From: Schistosoma haematobium
Taxonomy: Eukaryota > Platyhelminthes > Trematoda > Strigeidida > Schistosomatidae
Assembly: GCF_000699445.3 (NCBI RefSeq)
Contig: NC_067200.1
Location: 2,024,450-2,088,449, forward strand
DNA: 64,000 bases
Reading direction: 5' to 3'
Each line of letters starts with the position of its first letter. Position 1 is the first letter of the stretch. Below the pieces are notes generated by a model that was given only the letters and a program-made list of their open reading frames with translations, did no database searches and was not told the origin of the DNA. Made by a program: the position numbers and the translations under genes. This document shows positions 24,061-35,013 of the stretch, one piece after another.

Positions 24061-24219
24061 TACTGAGAAATATCATTCGAAATTTACGTGGTTCATTGTT
24101 TTAAACTAAACGGTTGCAATGCGGCATGTTTATTTAACAAGTCACCTCATTCCTTCGTTATTTGACTATTCACTGTTCAGTGAATGCTGGTTGACTGACT
24201 GTTGTTAATTAGGTGTTAT

Positions 24220-24940
24220 GTACTCTGGTTTACTATTTGTGAATTATGCCATGTCTATTATTCACTACCTCTCACATTCACAGCCACATTCGGCTAAATC
24301 TTTTACAAGTGCTTTTTCTTATTTTATGATACGATGTGGTCTGTTTGATTGGCATATAACCCCAGTATGTTTGAAGTATGGTGAATTATATCACAGAGGC
24401 TCGGATTGTTGTTCTGCGCTTAATTGGCTGGGCTGGGCAGGAATCAGGAACGATAAGTACTGTAGACTGCGTGTACACGTTTTATGCCTCATTGGTTTGT
24501 TCGACAAGTCACTGCTCTCTAATTGGCGGTATCATTAAGCTATACAATAATAGGGCGCTCAGACTACAAGATATAACACGCTGAATATGGGATAGTTCTA
24601 GAGGATTCAGCTGACATTCAAGTAGAAAAGAGGCAAGGTGTAGATTGGATGAATTCGTAACAGTTTTGCCGAGGCATCATCAAATAAGAGTACGGATTTG
24701 AAAACCAGACACACTTTCGTATTTGCATCGATGATTGGTTAATTCATTGTACAATGCTTGGTTAATAATCGGTCCCAATGTGTGTGTATCGTTAAATTAG
24801 TAACAAAAAATAATTAAGAAAAAATAGCTTATAATTGCAGTAAGATATGACGCTAGAATAGATGTTTGTGGTGTTAAAGTTGGGAGTGATGCGATGAAAG
24901 TCTCAATTAAATGAAAAGGATAATAAAATATCAATATGTA
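24220..24940. other. Unassigned stretch
   Basis: A 106-codon plus-strand frame (24,218-24,538) overlaps another frame and has no motif I recognise (MIRCGLFDWHITPV). The GC content is locally higher (GGCTGGGCTGGGCAGG near 24,428), suggesting a dispersed repeat. No second copy is seen in the window. Confidence 0.3.
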
Positions 24941-25436
24941 TGAGTAGTCATATATGCATAGTGAAGATAAAACGGGTCTGAGAAGTTAATGTAAGTGTAA
25001 CACAAGTTATTGTCTTAATTACAAACTTTGTAATCTTAAGAATAATATTTATATAGAAGGGAAAGAAGAGAGACAAGAGAAGTGGATACCTGGTGAAAAG
25101 GTTCATCCATGATAAGAATAATAATTGCGTAATGAATATCAACCTCAGAAGGAAACCAACAATTTAGAAAAATAAAATAAAAATCCTTCAATGCATATGG
25201 ATGAATACATTTAGATTTATGTAATAGTATACAGAGTGAAACCGGATATTAGTATAAATATTTGTGCAATAATAATTAAGATTGATGCTATGAAAGTCAA
25301 AATTGATTTCAAAGGACAATCTGGAGTTAAATATGTTTAGAAGGATAAGAAGATACAAAAAGAATATCTAATGTGTCGGAGAACTAATAATGATATTAAT
25401 AACGGAAATAATGATAAACACGAACATAAGCAGTTT

Positions 25437-26840
25437 TCACATGGTTGAGTAGCGAATAAGGAAAAAATTCTGACGTAAGTTTGTGTGGGCTCTTGGAATC
25501 GCTAGAATATTCTCCTTATTGCGTAGATTGTGGGATGATATCATAAGGTATGAAGGGGTGGATACCGAAGAGTAGAAAATACCGTTAATAAGCCGGTAGA
25601 TAAAGACAAGATTTAATTTGATACGTCTGATCCAAAGAGGTTCTAAGTTGAGTTGTTTACATCTTTGGCGATAGTCTTTGTTATCAGAATACAACAAAAC
25701 ACCTTTGATGAACTTTCTTTGAACACCTTCAATTTTAATCAGGTCATTATGTCTGAAATTACTGTAAACTAAAATACCATATTCAAGAATGGATAAGATA
25801 CATTTTCTGCATAATAACAATCTCGATTCGATATTATTAAAGTTTATCATTATCAATCCTATCAGCTTTCTAGCTTTGGATACTTGAGATATAATGTGCT
25901 CAGAAAAGTTCAGACTGTTGCTATATCTTAAACCCAGGTCACGAACAGTGTTGAGAGGTTTGAGTGTTTGTGTGTGCACAGTCATATTTAAGTTAAGACA
26001 GCGAACAATGTGAATAAATTCACTTTTGACAACATCAAGTGGCATATTCCACGAAACAGTGCATTCGTACAACTTGTTTATTTCCTCTTGGATTACCGCT
26101 GAAATATAGCTTTCTTTCGTAGGAGAAGAGAATGAATATGCTACTTTCAGGTCATCAGCAAAAAGGAAAGCCTTACCATACTGAAGGAGGGAACACACGT
26201 CATTGATAAAAAGGAGAAAGAGCAATGGACCAATCACACTTCCTTGTGTAACCTCACTGGTTACATTCACAAGTTTAAAGTAGCAAGATCCAAAGCGAAC
26301 GATTTGGCTACGTTCTTCTAAAAACCATTTGAGCCAAGATAAAAGGGGATTCTGTATGCCAAATGAAGAGAGTTTTACAAGAAGAAGTTTGTGTGAGACA
26401 TTGCCGAAAGCCTTACTAAAATCGAAGTAAACAATTATCACTGACTGACCAATATCTCTTCTCTGGGTAATTTGATCAAAAAACTCCAGGTGCGATGTGA
26501 AACATGAGCGTTTAGTCATAAACCCGTGTTGGGATGGGCTGATAAGACTAGCCGAAAAAATGATAAAAGCTGCTTGTGGATGATTTTTTCCATGGCTCTT
26601 GAGAGCACGGATGTCAAATAATTGGCCCATAGTTAATAATATCACTAGGTGATCCTGTTTTGAATCTAGGGGTGATAAGGGATGTTTTCCATACAGATGG
26701 ATAGGTCCCATATTCCATAGATAGATTGAAAAGTTTCAAACAAAATAGTGGAAATTCTCTACCTCCATATTTCACAAATGATGGAGGTATCCCGTCAGGT
26801 CCACTATCAAAAGACTTTTTCAGGGTAGCTATGGCCTGTC
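25437..26840 (-). pseudogene. CR1-like non-LTR reverse transcriptase
   Basis: C-terminal half of a CR1/SR1-Perere-like ORF2. The RT begins in another frame near 26,830 (SFDSGPDGIPPSFVKYGG, YPSVWKTSLITPRFKTG, SDIINYGPI) and shifts frame near 26,600. It continues for about 380 codons: SLISPSQHGFMTKRSC, VYFDFSKAFGNVSHKLLLVK, TQGSVIGPLLFLLFINDV, FLFADDLKVAYS, NTVRDLGLRYSNSLNFSEHI, ILSILEYGILVYSNF, VQRKFIKGVLLYS, and a stop at 25,437. The palm Asp (YFDFSKAF) and FADD are intact. The usual Asp after SKAF is Gly. Frameshifted, so inactive. The 5' part of the element follows at higher coordinates. Confidence 0.88.
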
Positions 26841-27906
26841 AACATTATTTGTGGTAAAATAAGTTTCCCATGGTAAACATCGAATGAGAGTTCCAGTCCG
26901 TTTCCATGTTTGTTGATCAAAATGTCTGCTTTGGTACATCAATGAAGCTTCACAGTTCAATTGTATGGCGTTTAAAGAGTGAATAATACTCAATGCAACT
27001 CTATGGTCACTCATAAATAACTCATGACTGGTATGTACTGAGATGGAGTCTATGTTGAGCGTGAACATTAAATGAAGTGTATTATTCCCCCTGGTTGGTT
27101 TTTCGGACCTGTTGAACCCATCCACAAATTTCTAATGTTTCAACTAGCTCGTTATATCGACCTGGTACCGGAGTCAAGCCCCATGTAATTTTTGACAGAT
27201 TAAAAACACCTCCGATGATTTTAAAAGTATGCGGTTGTTGCGAGGCAATGGGAAATATGTTTCTTAGTAATTTGTCAAACTTAGTATCCGCATGAGGTGG
27301 TCTATATATGCATCCCACAAGTAAATAATTTCGGGATCCACAGTTTACAGTAACCCAAGTGGAGTCGTCTATAGCATCAAGGGATTTATCCTCAAATTTG
27401 CGCGCTTGAATGTCTGAACGGACATAGATAATTGTACCGCCTCCTATTCCATAACATTTATCGGTTCTAAAGAAAACGTAGTTATCTACATTCAAGGAAT
27501 GATCGGATATAGATGAATTACACCACGTTTCCGTAATAAGTACGATGGTTGAATTTACAGGGAATAAAAGAGTTTTAGGATGAATAATTTTATTAGACAG
27601 AGAGCGGGCATTGAACGAAAGAATAAGAAACTCAGAGTCATCATAGTGAAGCAGGTTATAGTATAAATCGCAATTGGTAGTTCCATGAATACTCATAGGA
27701 TTAGCTAAAGTAAGAGTCGTGTTGCGAGGGGAAATAGATTCAACCACTTTGTCATCATGTGAAATATGTTTACCGTTGCCGGCAGGAACGCCGGCGGAAT
27801 TACAAAAAAGTCTTCTCATTGCTATTGGATATAACATCTGATAAGGGCATACTGAACATATTGGGAGCCGGACCAAGAAGCCTATCAGGTCTATGGTTGT
27901 GACCAA
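26829..27906 (-). pseudogene. CR1-like AP endonuclease domain
   Basis: N-terminal ORF2 of the same element, in two frames. 27,082-27,906 reads SFNARSLSNKI, LITETWCNSSISDHSL, CYGIGGGTIIYVRSDIQ, LLVGCIYRPPHAD and IIGGVFNLSKITWG. 26,829-27,125 carries LFMSDHRVALSI. These are the ordered motifs of an apurinic endonuclease-like domain that nicks the target DNA. The metal-binding motif normally GDFN reads GVFN, so a catalytic Asp is lost. The SDH motif is intact. A frameshift near 27,100 separates the two parts. Confidence 0.88.
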
Positions 27907-28750
27907 GTGGCCAATTACAATTCAGATAACTATTTATACCTGACGTATGGGTAACGTGTTTAAGACGTTTATTTCCAAGGTTTGTGGTTGATTTCGGCTT
28001 CTTCATAAGTTTGAGAGGATTGTGTACTGTTAAACATACTTGCGATGGTTTGCACGGTTCGAATATATCAACGTTAAGTGCGTGGTCGGTTATATGAATG
28101 TTATGATTAGTTTTCTTGTAATCCGTTGCACAGTTACTGTAACTGGATGTTGCACTAACAGGGGTTTGGATTGTGTTATCACATTCTTCATCAGTACAAC
28201 TACTTCGGGTTGAATCTCAGTCAACATTCTTAAGATGATGGACACCACCAACATCGGGATTACTTTCTTCTGGGTTATGAACTGTTTGAGATTCAGAAGA
28301 GTTTTACGGTGGCGACAAAGTTGTTAAGCTAGACGTCCTCATAGAATCGGACTTAACTTTACAACCATTAGGATTATGATGCGTTTGAGAGTTTGACGCT
28401 GATGGTCTGTAGTTATCCCTTCCTGCCTTTCGCTGGCATGGTGAAGTATCCGGAAGAGTCTTAATATCCTTGAAAATCTGTTTTTGTCTCAATGAATTGG
28501 AGGAATTTAAAAATTCACTGGCGTCTACAGATGAGCTGAATTTGAACAAGATCGGTGAGTGCATATCAGGATGACTTCTTTTTAATCTTGTGCATACACA
28601 TGTTACGGTTATATATATTTCTTGATATTGGGTAGAGGTTTGAATAGATCCTGTAGATACATAAAGTACGTGGGTTAAAGCATTCAAATACGATATAACC
28701 ATATATTCCTTAGGAATACAATACAGATATGAAATGCAAATCTTCGTCAA
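27907..28750 (-). pseudogene. CR1-like ORF1 region
   Basis: Upstream of the endonuclease on the same strand, an open stretch of 148 codons (28,304-28,750) includes VCTRLKRSHPDMHSPILFKF, DASEFLNSSNSLRQKQIF and TSPCQRKAGRDNYRPSASNS. This fits an RRM-like ORF1 segment (basic, K/R then SPILFKF, F..S..LR) followed by a polar linker. The linker down to 27,907 is broken in frame. Assigned mainly from its position. Confidence 0.5.
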
Positions 28751-29045
28751 ATATGATTTGATATGGTTTCAAAGTGACAGAGTATAGTTTGATCGTATCG
28801 TCAAAATGAATATATGTAATTATATGATTATGAATTATTCTAAGAATATGATCATAAATACTATAAGTTAAACTCAGATCTTATCATATGGCATGAAATT
28901 CGCAGTTTATATGTTAATAGTTAAGAATTGAGTTATCTTCCATAATTTCAAGAAAAAATAATTCATCCGGCTATGCGAGAATCCTGGAAAAATAGAAAAA
29001 AACCTCGGCCAGTGTCGTCTAGGGTTCAACAGAGAACTCATCTAG

Positions 29046-29252
29046 ACTATTGCGATTCATCTCTCGGCAAATATTACGCACTTGAACGTGGTTTGAATTC
29101 CATATACAATACTTCTTGTTGTATACATTATGTTCTCTTCAACATTGTACCTGCATATGCTCAACTACCAGAGTGCATAAAAACTATTCCACAGTTACTA
29201 GTCGACTTTCTGTATTACATTATTTATGGTGATAACATTTTAAATAATTTGA
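29046..29252 (+). repeat. 207-bp direct repeat, copy 1
   Basis: Repeated at 32,737-32,942 with a single visible difference (TTCTCTTC against TTCTTTTC). The two copies bracket the Gypsy remnant and its LTRs. The open frame through it begins DYCDSSLGKYYALERG, which resembles the Gypsy integrase motif ADYCG.FLGKYYAL seen at about 41,875-41,910. The remainder is unlike integrase. Confidence 0.85.
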
Positions 29253-29464
29253 CGGAAGATAATTGAAAGTGATTTAGCAGGAAGACGCATCAATAACCGA
29301 CAGTTAATCTTGTTGCAAACAGGTGTGCGTTCGTGTTGCTTTGCGGCTATACTCACGAGTGGTTTATATTTTAACAGACATATTACACAGGAGCATTTAC
29401 ATGCTGCTGATGCTTGTTAGCGAACCACGATAGCCAATTATAATCGAAGTTGATTGGTTAGTCC

Positions 29465-29785
29465 TGATGATGTCACAGGTATTCAGTGTTTGACAACGCT
29501 TTTACCAGTAACACCTTCTAATATATTTCGTTCCCGCCCAGAGAAATCAAAAGACAGAGTCGAGGAGATTGGAAGAGTATATTTGGCGATGACCAATATA
29601 TCGGAATTCTCTGATCTAATCTGGCTAGCGATTGCGGTTGATGTTGAGCACGGCGTTACCACACGTGATCTGGTGCAGATGCCTGACCGAGCGCCTTCAG
29701 CTAGATGAGTCCACTAAAACATATGGTCAGCATCCAATGTCGAAAACTTAGAGCTATTTATTTTGGGGATTTATTTACCGCTACA
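29465..29785 (-). repeat. 3' LTR of the 30.2-32.2 kb Gypsy element
   Basis: On the minus strand it begins TGTAGCGGTAAATAAATCCC and ends TGACATCATCA, about 321 bp. It is preceded by a purine run (rc of CTCCCCCCCC at 29,791-29,800) that serves as the polypurine tract priming plus-strand DNA. A second, inverted and slightly truncated LTR lies at 32,231-32,531. An 84-codon frame through the LTR is on the antisense strand and is not a gene. Confidence 0.75.
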
Positions 29786-29790
29786 GATCA

Positions 29791-29803
29791 CTCCCCCCCC
29801 CTA
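29791..29803 (-). promoter_or_regulatory. Polypurine tract
   Basis: On the minus strand AGGGGGGGGGAG lies a few bases upstream of the LTR start TGTAGC. Position and composition fit the plus-strand primer site of an LTR retrotransposon. Confidence 0.65.
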
Positions 29804-30243
29804 GTGGGGCAGTGACGACCCTAAGACGTGGCCAGCCAGAAGTTTAAACCCAACGAGTTTGTTGTTGGTAAACACTCTTCTGATAGCTTACTTAGTGTAG
29901 CAGCGTCTGGTCGTCTTTCCTTTCTATATGGGACCGAGGTACAACATAGTAAAAAAAGAAAATGTACAATGGAAATTTCGGATCCTCGTAAACTGCATCG
30001 TTCTTTTCCAGTCGTCCTGGAAAAGAAAAAAGAAAATGTAAGTGCATGTCAAAATACACTCGTATGTGCGTAAAAAAAACAATGTCGGCGGAAAAAAAAT
30101 GGAAAATAAACTCATGAACACGTAATAGCGTTAAAAAAATTGTTTTCTTTTTGTTTTGTTTTTTTTGTATAGAAATAAAAATATATAAGCATATTAAAAT
30201 TGTTTTTTTTTTAAAAAAATAATATAAATTTTCGAGAAGTGCC
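29804..30243 (-). other. Gypsy 3' untranslated region with A/T runs
   Basis: Sequence between the pol stop (30,244-30,246) and the polypurine tract. It contains repeated poly-A and poly-T tracts (30,070-30,230). Frames here are short and antisense to each other. Confidence 0.5.
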
Positions 30244-32226
30244 TTACGTGCAATAGTCGTTTAAATGTTCTAGAAATCTCACCCTTCCTCCAGAACGCGT
30301 CGTTTTAGGTATATTTTCAGATACATTCGGAGTATCATCGCTAGTGTTGGTTGTCGGATGAGGTATTATAAGTGTCGGAGTCGTGTCGTTCGATTGTACC
30401 GAAGGAAAATCCACGTAGATAGGATTTCCTTCTAAATACGCTGCTTTTAAGCGATCGATGCTGATGCTATCGTTGGTTCCGTTCTTGTTGACTATATAGT
30501 ACTTAGATTCGTGTTGAAGAACTTTGAAGGTCCTTCGTATGCTGATTCGAATGGTCGTCGATGCGAATCTCGACGAACGAAAACGTGTGTACTATATTGT
30601 AAGTCAGGTTGAACGAAAACATCAGTTGATTGAGGTCGAGTGGAAGCAGGTTTAACTGAACGCATTGCGTTTGTAAGCCTGTTCGTGTAGGAGGTTAGAT
30701 CCATGTTCATTGAAGTGGATGAAGGATCCACGAATTCTCCTGGAAGTCGAAGTGTCGAACCATAAACGAGTTGAGACGCAGTGTATCCAATGTCGGCTTT
30801 CACTGCATTGCGGATACCTAGTAAGACAAGTGGAAAAGCGTCGGTCCACTGTGAAACGTTTGCAGCTGATAGTGAAGCTTTCAGTTGTCGGTGAAAGCGT
30901 TCTACCAACCTGTGGATGGTAGGCGGTCGTTCGGAAGCGAGTGCTTCCTAAAAGAGTGGTCAGACGACGGAAAAGATCAGATTCAAATTGACGTCCGCGG
31001 TCTGTAGTGATGGTTGAAGGGCAGCCGACGTTTGCTACCCATCGTTCGACGAAGGTGCGGGCCACTGTTTCAGCAGTGATGTCCTTGATAGGTACTGCTT
31101 CTGGCCATCGAGTGAAACGGTCTACGCAGGTTTAGAGATAAGAGTATCCATTTGAATCTGGTAAAGGTCCTACCAAATCCAGATGAACATGGTCGAAACG
31201 AGCTTCGGGAGTTTTAAACGAGCCTAAGGGACATTTATTGTGTCTGATAACCTTAGATGTTTGGCAGCCTACACAGGAGCGTGCCCACTTCCTCACGTCT
31301 TTATTCATGCCAGGCCAGCAAAACCGTTCTGCTATAAGCTTGATGGTTGCACGAACACCTGGATGCGAAAGTTTGTGCAATGTGTTGAAGACATTGCGTC
31401 GATAACGTTTCGGCACGATTGGGAGATCCCGTCCTGTAGATGTGTCACACAGTAAGGTTTCCTTACCTGTTCCCATCTGTTTGATGCGTAGTTTAAGTGT
31501 TGTGGACGATAACTCGTGCTGAAGATCACTGTCTTCTTTTTGAAGCTGGGCGAGTTTAAGAAGGTCGATTCCTTGAAAACTATTCAAGGACGTTATGCGA
31601 GGTAAGGCGTCTGTAACTACATTGTTTGCTCCAGACATGTGTTGAATATCTGAAGTAAACTGCGAAATGTAGTCCAGTTGTCGAGACTCACGGGGAGAGT
31701 ACTTGTCTGAAGAAGAGCTTAACGAGAAAGTGAGCGGTTTATGGTCCGTGAAAAGAGTGAATTCACGACCTTCGATGTAGTGTTGGAAATGCCGTACAGC
31801 ACAATACATAGCTAGGAGTTCCCTACCGATTGTGCTGTACCTCGATTCGGTGTCTAGCAACCTTCTAGAGAAAAATGCCAAGGGTTGCCAGGAGTTGTTA
31901 ACCCATTGTTGTAAGACTCCTCCGATTGCTGAGTCGGATGCGTCTACTGCGATGCTAATGGGTGCTTCGGTGTCCTGATGTGCGAGCATTGTTGCTTTAG
32001 CAATCAGTTCCTTAACTGTGGAGAATGCTTTTCTTGCGGTGTCGTCCAAATTAATGGATTTCGCATTTCCACGAAGTTGGTCGGTCAGAGGTTTCATATG
32101 TAATGCGCATTTGGGTATGAAACGTCTATAGAAACTTACCAGGCCGTTAAACGTGCGCAATTGCCTGACGGCGGTCGGTTCTGGGTAATCCAGAATGGCC
32201 GCCACTTTGGTCCTAAGAGGTCGAAT
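30244..32226 (-). pseudogene. CsRn1-like Gypsy pol: RT end, RNase H, integrase
   Basis: The longest Gypsy coding remnant here. It starts inside RT (KVAAILDYPEPTAVRQLRTF, FYRRFIPKCA), followed by RNase H (ISIAVDASDSAIGGVLQQ, LAFFSRRLLDTESRYSTIGR, FTLFTDHKPLTF, VVTDALPR), the integrase zinc finger (LHKLSHPGVRATIKLIAERF, CVGCQTSK) and core (DHVHLDLVGPLPDSNGYSYL). One frame runs 31,132-32,205. The integrase continues in other frames ([14 protein letters not shown] near 31,000; [14 protein letters not shown] near 30,880; [11 protein letters not shown]). A tail (TTRSGGRVRF) ends at the TAA at 30,244-30,246. The usual DALSR reads DALPR. Frameshifts in integrase and loss of Gag, PR and most RT make it inactive. 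Confidence 0.92.
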
Positions 32227-32230
32227 GCCT

Positions 32231-32531
32231 CAAAATAAATAGCTCTAAGTTTTCGACATTGGATGCCAACCATATGTTTTAGTGGACTCATCTAGCTGAA
32301 GGCGCTCGGTCAGGCATCCGCACCAGATCACGTGTGGTAACGCCGTGCTCAACATCAACCGCAATCGCTTGCCAGATTAGATCAGAGAATTCCGATATAT
32401 TGGTCATCGCCAAATATACTCTTCCAATCTCCTCGACTCTGTCTTTTGATTTCTCTTGTTGGGTACGAATTATTTTAGAAGGTGTTGCTGGTAAAAGCGT
32501 TGTCAAACACTGAATACCTGTGACATCATCA
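32231..32531 (+). repeat. Inverted second LTR copy
   Basis: Matches the 3' LTR at 29,465-29,785 in the opposite orientation with a few percent difference. It lacks the first ~18 bp and ends in the same TGACATCATCA. It abuts the RT coding sequence directly (CGAATGCCTC|AAAATAAAT), so it replaced the 5' half of the element. Confidence 0.8.
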
Positions 32532-32736
32532 ACAGAAATATATTAGTTAAAGTAGATATAAGCGAAAGTAAGACCATTGTCGCATGGGCCAGTCCATGGC
32601 ATATGATTAACTGATGCGCGTTAGTTGTCCCTGACCTTGACGAGGATAGATGATTTGCTCGATATTCAATGACTCAACGGCCGTATGATTTGGCTAGGGC
32701 TTAGCGACATTTTGCTGGCCCTACACACTCAAATAG

Positions 32737-32942
32737 ACTATTGCGATTCATCTCTCGGCAAATATTACGCACTTGAACGTGGTTTGAATTCCATATACAA
32801 TACTTCTTGTTGTATACATTATGTTCTTTTCAACATTGTACCTGCATATGCTCAACTACCAGAGTGCATAAAAACTATTCCACAGTTACTAGTCGACTTT
32901 CTGTATTACATTATTTATGGTGATAACATTTTAAATAATTTG
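32737..32942 (+). repeat. 207-bp direct repeat, copy 2
   Basis: Partner of 29,046-29,252 in the same orientation. It lies about 205 bp outside the inverted LTR, and copy 1 lies about 212 bp outside the 3' LTR, so the arrangement is roughly symmetrical. Confidence 0.85.
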
Positions 32943-33116
32943 AAAGCAGTGAACACAGATATTTACTTGGTTCACTCTTTTTTCAACTTTCCGATAGCAT
33001 TCCATTACAAAATGCCAGTCAATGTAAGAACCGCGATAATGCAACCTAGGTCCTCTCAAAAAACTTGATAACATCAGGGCAACCTTCTTGAGTGCATCCG
33101 TCTCATGGATACATTA

Positions 33117-33879
33117 AATATTTTGGCGAGACCAATTTTTGGACGAGCCAATCAGAAGCGTATTAGAGATTTCAAAGTTATGGTGCCAACTTCAGTGCCT
33201 CATGCTAACGTGTAATCGGTTCACAGAGCATTTTGTACAAAACGTGACAATTGAGTGACTGTAACAAGTAAAATGGTGAGACTATAATTTTTTGACAAAT
33301 CAATCAGGTATAAGATAGTAGATCTTGGATTTTGGCATGAAAGCCTTTCGTCCATTTGGCTAAATAAATTTCTGGCTTTATAGCTGATGTCAGTTCGTGA
33401 TGAAAACCTCATACGACAATTAGTGCAAACTGGAAAATAAAAGCACCCGTACCACTGGCTGCAGCCAGGTACTACAATATATACGGACGTTTAAAGAGCG
33501 TACAGACTCCTACATAGGCTTGGTTTTGTACATCGTGTCGTTATCCACAAGTAGCATTTTGTGCATTCAACAACCGGAGCGCACATGAACAATATTGAAG
33601 CTATGCGGTCGAGGCTGAAAGAGTTTTTGAGACTATATCATCGCTCCAAATGTCAACTATTCTGTAGTTGTGTCGATGATTGCATGCATTACGATTTTAG
33701 AACTTGTGGACCTCTTTCTAACACTGACAAGTTTTTGAACCACATAGATGAAGCGTATCCACCTTATTTCCTTGGTTTTGTATAACATATTTTCACTCTA
33801 TACTGACTGTTTGCTGATCGGCTAATATTTCTTAAGGTCACATAAGGCCGTCCATTAATTAGAGTCTCGCCAATATTTT
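33117..33879 (+). mobile_element. Merlin-type DNA transposon with TIRs and 8-bp TSD
   Basis: The element is 33,125-33,871 (747 bp). The left end reads GGCGAGACCAATTTTTGGAC, and the right end read inward reads GGCGAGACTCTAATTAATGG then ACGG. These are imperfect terminal inverted repeats. Immediately outside, AATATTTT occurs at 33,117-33,124 and again at 33,872-33,879, a perfect 8-bp target duplication. Eight-bp duplications and an IS1016/IS1595-like transposase are the marks of the Merlin superfamily, which is known from schistosomes. At 747 bp it is about half the usual autonomous length and so internally deleted or decayed. Confidence 0.85.
33440..33785 (+). pseudogene. Merlin (IS1016/IS1595-like) transposase C-terminal remnant
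   Basis: The reading frame gives QPGTTIYTDV-stop-RAYRLL, LGFVHRVVIHK-stop-HFVHSTTGAHMNNIEAMR, SRLKEFLRLYHRS, then DDCMHYDFRTCG and a stop at 33,785. This matches the family pattern PGTTIYTD.WRAY, (H).TVNHS..FV...TGAHTNNIE, W..LK.FLR, and D.F.YR..F. The catalytic Asp of YTD and the conserved N.IE are visible. Two stop codons (W codon lost after YTDV, and before HFV) disable it. The N-terminal half is absent. Confidence 0.82.
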
Positions 33880-33885
33880 TTGTTA

Positions 33886-35010
33886 AGTCACAAGGTAGAG
33901 TCCTGATTCCTGTACAGCTCTGTAAATACATAAAACTGTTGAATCAAAAGTGTTATTTATATCGGTTAAACATCCTAATTATTGATAACATTTGATTAGG
34001 CGATACATAAAAATGTGTGAAGTCACAGCAACTGCACAGTTAGCTACGAGTTTAAATCAATTTGTAAAGTCTCATAGAATGAATGGAATTAATTAGGAGT
34101 TGTCACCGCAAATAGTGACCCGAAAGTAAAAGGTCATGTTCTGCTCAACAAATGCGTATGAGCACCTAAAAGTGTAGACGTCTCTTGCATTTTGATTGTT
34201 AACTGCAAAACAATCTCAGTGCTCATCAATAGCAATTTTGTGAATAGGTGAGCGTTCATACACAAAAACCCGAAAGAAGGTTGTGGATTGTAGTGCTGAA
34301 TGTATGTTCATCAATGTGAGCTATAGACCAATCACATAGAAAAATGAAACGACCATCCAGTGCTCGAAGGTTTCTAGTGGCGTTCTTGTTAAGAACTCTC
34401 TGTGCCTTAAAGCTATGAAGATGTCACAGTCCGCGTCGAAACAATTGTAGTGGAAGATCTTCGGGATATTATTTTAACCGGACAATATTTTCCACTTGTA
34501 CCCTAATAACCTTAGCGTTTATATCTACCCTGTCTCGTTCTCAGTTAACACATTCAACTTTCTCAATCCACTTTAGTTTCTTAACACAATAACGTTGACA
34601 ACGCCCTCTCATTGCATATTATGTTCACATGATGTCTTCTTCATTATTATTTATAAGAAAATTTATATCATTGGTACTAATTGTATTTCGATAATGCAAA
34701 GAGAATACGAAGTTTATCAGAATTATATGATATATTTGCGTAATATATTTCGAACAATCTGATCACATATATACTATCTATAAATTTACATGCATGTGCA
34801 GTAACACGTACATAGGAAGGGTGAATCCTGATTTGCAATTAGGGTTGGTGAATAGATAGCATAATAGCTGCAGAAACAAATGAACTCTAATGGTCAAATA
34901 AGATTACAGGATAGTCAGACAACATCCTCCATTGTGAAACATTTGACTGAGACTGATTATAAGGTTGATATCAAGCCAGCATTTGTAGTGTTATACAAAA
35001 GCCTTCAGGG
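33886..35010. other. AT-rich spacer with one SINE tail
   Basis: No gene recognised. 34,343-34,400 (ATGAAACGACCATCCAGTGC, then GAAGGTTTCTAGTGG) is the 3' part of a hammerhead-type SINE. It includes the GAAACG box but not the CTGANGA half. Confidence 0.5.
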
Positions 35011-35013
35011 TCG

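Noticed and set aside
24218..24584. Two overlapping frames of 106 and 68 codons
   Set aside because: Overlapping in different frames, no motif, likely part of an unidentified repeat.
29454..29708. 84-codon frame with clean open relative at 32,288-32,506
   Set aside because: Both lie on the antisense strand of the two LTR copies. Shared openness comes from LTR identity.
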